Below are positions 10,001 through 12,829 of a stretch of DNA of 12,829 nt, one piece after another. Made by a program: the position numbers and the translations under genes. Positions within the stretch are counted from its first letter, which is position 1. Each line of letters opens with the position of its first letter. The stretch is from Pseudomonadota bacterium (GTDB lineage: Bacteria > Pseudomonadota > Gammaproteobacteria > Acidithiobacillales > Acidithiobacillaceae), in the NCBI GenBank assembly GCA_021840785.1, contig JAKBXD010000045.1, positions 1 through 12,829 on the forward strand, given 5' to 3'. Under the pieces are notes generated by a model, which saw only the letters and a list, made by a program, of their open reading frames with translations, did not search any database and was not told the DNA's origin.

Positions 10001-11183
10001 GGAAGAGGTTCTGGGCCGCGTCCTTCGTCGGTGGTTCACCCGGACGCATCAGGCGATAGATTTCCATCTGCGCCTCGTGGGCATCACGCGACGTATCGAC
10101 GCGCAACGTTTCAGAAATGTAAGGCCCACGATCCAGTTCATTGATATATAAGGTGTGTAGCGTAAGCGATGGCCCTTGACGCAGAAGATCCAGGACCTCA
10201 CCACTTATTGGCTCATTAGCCTGCACAAGCACTTCGCCGGTTTCTGGGTGCACGACATCCCTGGCGGCAACCTTACCCAGAAGGAAGGCATCCGGCACGG
10301 GGATCTCGTGCATGCCTGGAACCTCGGCGAGCGCTTTCGTTTGACGTGCAGTAATTCGTTTGCCCGTCTGCACCAATACTTCACCGGTCTGCGGATTGGC
10401 GATATCAAAAGTCGCCATTTCACCCTGCAACCGCTGGGGGATTAAGACATATCGCAGATCACCGTCAATGATACGGAAAGTCTCTGTATCAAAAAACATC
10501 TCAAGAATGTCTTGAGTGCTGTAGTTTAACGCGCGCAGAAGGGTCGTTGCCGGCAATTTGCGACGGCGATCGATACGCGCATAGACGTGATCCTTGGGAT
10601 CAAATTCGAAGTCTAACCACGAGCCCCGGTAAGGGATGATGCGCGCGTTAAAAAGAAGCTTTCCCGAAGAATGGGTCTTACCGCGATCATGATCGAAGAA
10701 AACGCCCGGCGAACGATGCAACTGCGAAACGATAATACGCTCGGTGCCGTTGATCACGAAAGAACCGTGCTCAGTCATCAGCGGCAGTTCGCCCATGTAG
10801 ACGTCTTGCTCCTTCACGTCCTTAACGCGCTTGGCCCCCGTGGCGTCGTCTTTTTCCATCACCGCCAAGCGCAGACGCACACGCAATCCGGCACAATACG
10901 TCAGTCCACGCTGACGGCACTCAACCACATCGAACACCGGTTTTTCGAGACGGTATGAAACATAATCCAGCGTGGCATTGCCAGAATAGCTCTCCATCGG
11001 AAAAATCGAGCGGAAAACAGCTTCCAAACCCGTTGCTTTTCGCGCTGCCGGGGACACAGACTCCTGGAGAAACTCCCGGTAGGAATCCATCTGCGTAGCC
11101 AGCAGATATGGCACAGCAAGAATGCTCTGGCTTTTGCCAAAGTCTTTACGAATCCGTTTCTTTTCAGTAAAAGAGTAGGCCAT
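7095..11183 (-). CDS. rpoB: DNA-directed RNA polymerase subunit beta
   Basis: Beta is the second-largest core RNA polymerase subunit; it helps form the active centre and RNA exit path and is the rifampicin target. The chosen start gives 1362 residues (E. coli 1342). The N-terminus [10 protein letters not shown] aligns with E. coli MVYSYTEKKR. ATG 11183 has GGAG at 11189-11192; an in-frame ATG at 11207 would add 8 residues but has no Shine-Dalgarno and no counterpart in E. coli. The rifampicin region (about residues 516-581) includes [18 protein letters not shown] and SALGPGG. Asp525, His535 and Ser540, equivalent to E. coli 516, 526 and 531, are wild type, so sensitivity is expected. Active-site lysines are Lys1087 (GDKMAG) and Lys1095 (GNKGV). 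Both large insertions known from E. coli beta are represented, the second including a coiled-coil-like stretch at about 1020-1057. The C-terminal block with [20 protein letters not shown] ends in ELEQSK. It lies 122 bp after rplL and 23 bp before rpoC. Confidence 0.99.
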   Translation of the reverse strand: MAYSFTEKKRIRKDFGKSQSILAVPYLLATQMDSYREFLQESVSPAARKATGLEAVFRSIFPMESYSGNATLDYVSYRLEKPVFDVVECRQRGLTYCAGLRVRLRLAVMEKDDATGAKRVKDVKEQDVYMGELPLMTEHGSFVINGTERIIVSQLHRSPGVFFDHDRGKTHSSGKLLFNARIIPYRGSWLDFEFDPKDHVYARIDRRRKLPATTLLRALNYSTQDILEMFFDTETFRIIDGDLRYVLIPQRLQGEMATFDIANPQTGEVLVQTGKRITARQTKALAEVPGMHEIPVPDAFLLGKVAARDVVHPETGEVLVQANEPISGEVLDLLRQGPSLTLHTLYINELDRGPYISETLRVDTSRDAHEAQMEIYRLMRPGEPPTKDAAQNLFQGLFFSPDRYDLSAVGRMKFNRRVNRDEITGPGVLNNEDIVAVLKVLIALRNGVGEIDDIDHLGNRRVRSVGELMENQFRLGLVRVERAVKDRLALAESEGLTPQDLINAKPIAAVVNEFFGSSQLSQFMDQTNPLSEVTHKRRVSALGPGGLTRERAGFEVRDVHPTHYGRICPIETPEGPNIGLINSLSCYARTNSYGFLETPYRRVVDCRATDEIEYLSAIEEGNYMIAQANSAVDENGVLTDELVSCRHKNEFTLANPDQVQFMDVSPRQIVSVAASMIPFLEHDDANRALMGSNMQRQAVPTVRSDAPMVGTGMERVVAIDSGAAVVARRGGVVDIVDGARIVIRVNDEETLPEEPGVDIYNLVKYARSNQNTTLNQRPVVKVGDLVSCGDVLADGPSTEMGELALGQNILVAFMPWNGYNFEDSILISERVVAEDRYTTIHIEEFSVFARDTKLGPEDITRDIPNVAEGALRHLDESGIVIIGAELAPGDILVGKVTPKGETQLTPEEKLLRAIFGEKASDVKDNSMRMPAGMYGTVIDVQVFTRDGIEKDSRAKSIEEHELARIRKDLNDQYRIVEEDSYQRIERQLIGKVAEGGPNGLVAGNKVTKAYLKDLPRSKWFEIRLRTEESNESLEQIRAQLEDQRQRLDAVLEEKRRKLTQGDDLSPGVLKMVKVHVAIKRHLQPGDKMAGRHGNKGVVSKIVPVEDMPYLADGTPVDIVLNPLGVPSRMNVGQILETHLGWAAKGLGKKIGGMLDSEVAMSEMRAFLAEIYNRSGKKEDLDSLTDQEIRELAMNLRGGVPMATPVFDGASEEEIRDMLELADLPRSGQVTLYDGRTGDAFDRPVTVGYLYMLKLHHLVDDKMHARSTGPYSLVTQQPLGGKAQFGGQRFGEMEVWALEAYGAAYTLQEMLTVKSDDVSGRSKMYESIVKGDFRMDAGMPESFNVLLKELRSLGIDIELEQSK

Positions 11184-11188
11184 GGATG

Positions 11189-11192
11189 CTCC
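11189..11192 (-). promoter_or_regulatory. Ribosome binding site fixing the rpoB start at 11183
   Basis: GGAG lies 5 nt before ATG 11183 on the minus strand. No comparable site precedes the upstream in-frame ATG at 11207, where the preceding bases are TGCCCCTGAACC. This, with alignment to the E. coli N-terminus, decides the start. Confidence 0.75.
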
Positions 11193-11252
11193 GCGCGACG
11201 ACTGCATGGTTCAGGGGCAAGCGGTTAAAGCTGCTTTCCGCAAACAATGAGG

Positions 11253-11279
11253 GGCTGGCAGCGCTTTACGCCGCCAGCC
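11253..11279 (-). terminator. Strong hairpin in the rplL-rpoB spacer, probable attenuator or processing site
   Basis: In minus-strand RNA, GGCUGGCGGCG (11279-11269) pairs with CGCUGCCAGCC (11263-11253): 11 bp including one G-U wobble, around a UAAAG loop. It sits between the rplL stop (11306) and the rpoB start (11183). The bases after the stem, CCUCAUUGUUUGCGG, are only weakly U-rich, so full termination is unlikely. In E. coli the equivalent spacer carries a partial terminator and an RNase III site that lower rpoBC expression relative to the ribosomal protein genes. The same job is inferred here from position and structure. Nothing else recognisable is in this 122-bp spacer. Confidence 0.6.
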
Positions 11280-11305
11280 GATAAGTTTACCCTATTTACT
11301 ACAGA

Positions 11306-11692
11306 TTATTTGATCTCCGCCTCGGCACCGGCCTCGACGAGCTGCGCTTTGACGCTTTCGGCTTCAGCCTTAGCTACGCCTTCCTTCACTGGCTTCGGCG
11401 CACCGTCGACCAGGTCCTTCGCTTCCTTCAGGCCAAGACCAGTAATGGCCCGCACCACCTTGATGGTGTTGACCTTGTTGGCACCGGCAGCGGTCAGGAT
11501 AACGTCAAATTCGGTCTGCTCTTCTACAGCCGCCGCACCCTCGCCACCCGCCGCGCCACCAGCGGGTGCCGCAACCGCGACAGCCGCCGCAGACACGCCA
11601 AACTTCTCTTCCATTTCTTTGATAAGCTCAGACAGCTCCAGTACGGTCATACCAGCAATAGCGTCTAAAATTTCTACTTTGGACAATGCCAT
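11306..11692 (-). CDS. rplL: 50S ribosomal protein L7/L12
   Basis: L7/L12 is the mobile stalk protein of the 50S subunit. Its dimers bind the C-terminal helix of L10, and its C-terminal domains recruit and activate the GTPase factors, including the EF-G encoded downstream here. The 128-residue product is slightly longer than E. coli (121). It has a helical dimerisation domain (residues 1 to about 33, with [16 protein letters not shown]), an Ala/Gly-rich flexible hinge (about 34-56, with a run of [16 protein letters not shown]) and a globular domain from about 57 containing [25 protein letters not shown] and a C-terminal AEIK. ATG 11692 has AAGGAG (11701-11706) 8 nt upstream. It begins 29 bp after rplJ, with which it is translated as a pair in other bacteria. 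Confidence 0.98.
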   Translation of the reverse strand: MALSKVEILDAIAGMTVLELSELIKEMEEKFGVSAAAVAVAAPAGGAAGGEGAAAVEEQTEFDVILTAAGANKVNTIKVVRAITGLGLKEAKDLVDGAPKPVKEGVAKAEAESVKAQLVEAGAEAEIK

Positions 11693-11721
11693 TTTACCAA
11701 CTCCTTCAGTTCAATAGTGAA

Positions 11722-12243
11722 TTAGGCAGCGCGTTGATCGCGGACTGCCGCCAAGGTCCGAACAAAACGGCTCGGGACCTCGTTAAGGGTGCGGACAAGG
11801 CCGGAAACCGGTGCCAGCATGGTGCCGAGCAATCTGGCCAGCAACTCCTCACGCGAAGGCATTTTGCTCAACTGCGTTATTGCCGCCGCATCGATTTGCT
11901 TGCCACTAAGCACGCCACCGGTAATAACCAGTTTGTCGAAACGCTTTGCATGGTCGGTGAAGAGCTTGGCAAGGGCAACAGGGTCCTCCGCCGCCGCAAA
12001 CACCAAAGGACCCTTTAACAAGGGGTCCATCACCGTGAAGGATGTTCCCGCGAGAGCACGCTTCAACAGCGTGTTTTTCACAACCTGCACATGCACCGAC
12101 TGCTTTTGTGCTTCTGCCCGGAAAACCGTCATTTGTGCCACCGTCAAACCGCGATATTCCGCCACCACTGCGGCTTGCGCCCCAATGAGTTTGGCTTGCA
12201 AAGCGGTGACGACTTGTTCCTTTTCTGCGAGTTTAAGACTCAC
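11722..12243 (-). CDS. rplJ: 50S ribosomal protein L10
   Basis: L10 anchors the L7/L12 dimers to the 23S rRNA GTPase centre. In other bacteria the L10-L12 complex also represses its own mRNA. The 173-residue protein has the family pattern: [11 protein letters not shown] near residues 29-39, [11 protein letters not shown] at about 54-64, a KGPLVFA block at about 77-83, and a helical C-terminal region ending in [12 protein letters not shown]. The start is GTG at 12243 ([10 protein letters not shown] follows), aligning with Met1 of E. coli L10. Just upstream is AGGAGGTGA, a complete complement to the 16S rRNA tail. The unusual start and very strong ribosome binding site, together with the structured leader, suggest that control is at translation. 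Confidence 0.97.
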   Translation of the reverse strand: MSLKLAEKEQVVTALQAKLIGAQAAVVAEYRGLTVAQMTVFRAEAQKQSVHVQVVKNTLLKRALAGTSFTVMDPLLKGPLVFAAAEDPVALAKLFTDHAKRFDKLVITGGVLSGKQIDAAAITQLSKMPSREELLARLLGTMLAPVSGLVRTLNEVPSRFVRTLAAVRDQRAA

Positions 12244-12250
12244 GTGAATG

Positions 12251-12259
12251 TCACCTCCT
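12251..12259 (-). promoter_or_regulatory. Perfect Shine-Dalgarno for rplJ GTG start
   Basis: AGGAGGTGA on the minus strand is fully complementary to the usual 16S anti-Shine-Dalgarno (UCACCUCCU). It ends 7 nt before the GTG at 12243. It supports that start, since a GTG inside the site itself at 12254 would be followed within a few codons by TGA. Confidence 0.85.
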
Positions 12260-12387
12260 ATCTAAACCGAGGCGGCCAAAAGGTTTGGCACGCCGTCGCC
12301 TACGCAGGGAAAATCATTAAGGCTTACGCCCCCTGCGGTCTTCGTACGCCGGCTTACGCCGACCTTCCCGCCCAGAGACGGAAATCT
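12260..12387 (-). promoter_or_regulatory. L10 leader: autoregulatory mRNA structure before rplJ
   Basis: The rplA-rplJ spacer (144 nt) carries sequence I recognise from L10 leaders: AAGACCGCAGG (12342-12332) and CCCTGCGTAGGCG (12309-12297). CGCAGGG (12337-12331) pairs with CCCUGCG (12309-12303) as a 7-bp stem. Inside it is a short hairpin, GGC-GUAA-GCC (12330-12321). A second copy of the same ten bases, 30 nt upstream (12360-12351), gives a longer stem, GUCGGC/GCCGGC, around the same GUAA loop. In E. coli and other bacteria the L10-L12 complex binds this leader and represses rplJ and rplL translation; that function is inferred here from motif and position. I found no convincing promoter in the spacer. 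Confidence 0.8.
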
Positions 12388-12829
12388 TTAACCGAGGCCG
12401 CCGAGATCCACGGCGACACCAGGACCCATGGTCGGGGAGATACTCACTTTACGGATATATATACCTTTACTGGTGGTCGGCTTGGCTTTACGCAGACTGT
12501 CGATCAGCGCCAACAGATTTTCATGCAATGCCTTCACCTCGAAGGAAGACTTGCCGATCGTGCTATGCACAATACCACCCTTGTCGGCACGATAACGCAC
12601 CTGCCCACCCTTGGCATTGATTACGGCCGTACGTATATCTGTAGTCACCGTCCCCACTTTAGGGTTCGGCATCAAACCACGGGGACCCAGCACTGGGCCC
12701 AGTGTGCCCACCACACGCATGGCATCGGGTGTAGCAATCACCACATCAAAGTCCATATGCCCGGCCTTCACCTGCTCCGCGAGATCTTCCATGCCGACGA
12801 TGTCGGCACCGGCTTCGCGCGCTTCGGTC
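12388..12829 (-). CDS. rplA: 50S ribosomal protein L1, C-terminal part, runs off the window
   Basis: L1 forms the mobile L1 stalk of the 50S subunit, binding helices 76-78 of 23S rRNA and helping to release E-site tRNA. The reading frame enters from the right edge as [20 protein letters not shown] and continues for 146 codons to TAA. About the first 85 residues of a roughly 232-residue protein are missing. Family blocks visible are [50 protein letters not shown] and [18 protein letters not shown]. The C-terminus ends at LGGLG, a few residues earlier than E. coli L1. In other bacteria rplA is co-transcribed with rplK upstream, where L1 autoregulates; that region lies outside the window. The Met inside GMEDLAE (12792) is not the start. 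Confidence 0.97.
   Translation of the reverse strand, partial: TEAREAGADIVGMEDLAEQVKAGHMDFDVVIATPDAMRVVGTLGPVLGPRGLMPNPKVGTVTTDIRTAVINAKGGQVRYRADKGGIVHSTIGKSSFEVKALHENLLALIDSLRKAKPTTSKGIYIRKVSISPTMGPGVAVDLGGLG

Noticed and set aside
11184..11207. An 8-residue N-terminal extension of RpoB from ATG 11207
   Set aside because: There is no Shine-Dalgarno, no counterpart in E. coli RpoB, and ATG 11183 has GGAG at good spacing.
11247..11717. A 156-codon Ser/Ala-rich plus-strand frame covering rplL
   Set aside because: The low-complexity composition is the complement of the Ala/Gly-rich L7/L12 hinge; rplL itself is unmistakable.
12321..12360. Two ten-base repeats with 20-bp spacing, considered as a CRISPR-like or direct-repeat element
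   Set aside because: There are only two copies, they are far too short, and both fold as hairpins inside a leader with L10-leader motifs.
12244..12387. A separate promoter for rplJ, as in E. coli
   Set aside because: No pair of -35 and -10 boxes with acceptable spacing could be read in the spacer; the sequence is explained by the structured leader.

Overview
The window is a block of housekeeping genes for ribosomal proteins and RNA polymerase. Every convincing gene lies on the minus strand. In transcription order, from high to low coordinates, they are rplA (3' part only), rplJ, rplL, rpoB, rpoC, rpsL, rpsG and fusA (5' part only). The rplA-rplJ-rplL-rpoB-rpoC segment is the classic 'rif' operon and rpsL-rpsG-fusA is the start of the 'str' operon. 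They lie end to end here, separated by only about 107 bp.

The organism is a proteobacterium near the gamma/beta border. RpoB and RpoC carry the large lineage-specific insertions seen in E. coli, and the N-terminus of RpoC and the whole of S12 read as intermediate between beta- and gammaproteobacterial versions. GC content is moderately high. My best guess from memory of the sequences is an Acidithiobacillus-like bacterium; this is an inference and no search was run. I saw no tRNA or rRNA gene, insertion sequence, prophage, CRISPR array or plasmid feature.

Layout: 12388-12829 is the C-terminal part of L1. 12244-12387 is the rplJ leader, whose motifs match the L10 autoregulatory leader. 11306-12243 holds rplJ and rplL. 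11184-11305 is a spacer with a strong hairpin at the place where E. coli has its rplL-rpoB attenuator. 7095-11183 is rpoB and 2908-7071 is rpoC. 2801-2907 is the most information-rich spacer: it holds a sigma70-like promoter with consensus -35, 17-bp spacing and a GC-rich discriminator, a 29-bp dyad over the -35 box, and a second hairpin in the rpsL leader. 2429-2800 is rpsL, 1931-2401 is rpsG, and 1-1899 is fusA without its last 60-70 codons. No gene-free stretch exceeds 150 bp.

Functionally, L1, L10 and L7/L12 form the L1 arm and the factor-binding stalk of the 50S subunit. S12 and S7 are 30S proteins, EF-G drives translocation and works against the L7/L12 stalk, and RpoB and RpoC form the active centre of RNA polymerase. 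The proteins look intact and canonical, with wild-type residues at the best-known rifampicin and streptomycin resistance positions. I found no evidence of a novel system. The observations worth checking are regulatory ones in the spacers, start-codon choices, and a sandwich-barrel motif that reads almost alike in RpoB and RpoC.
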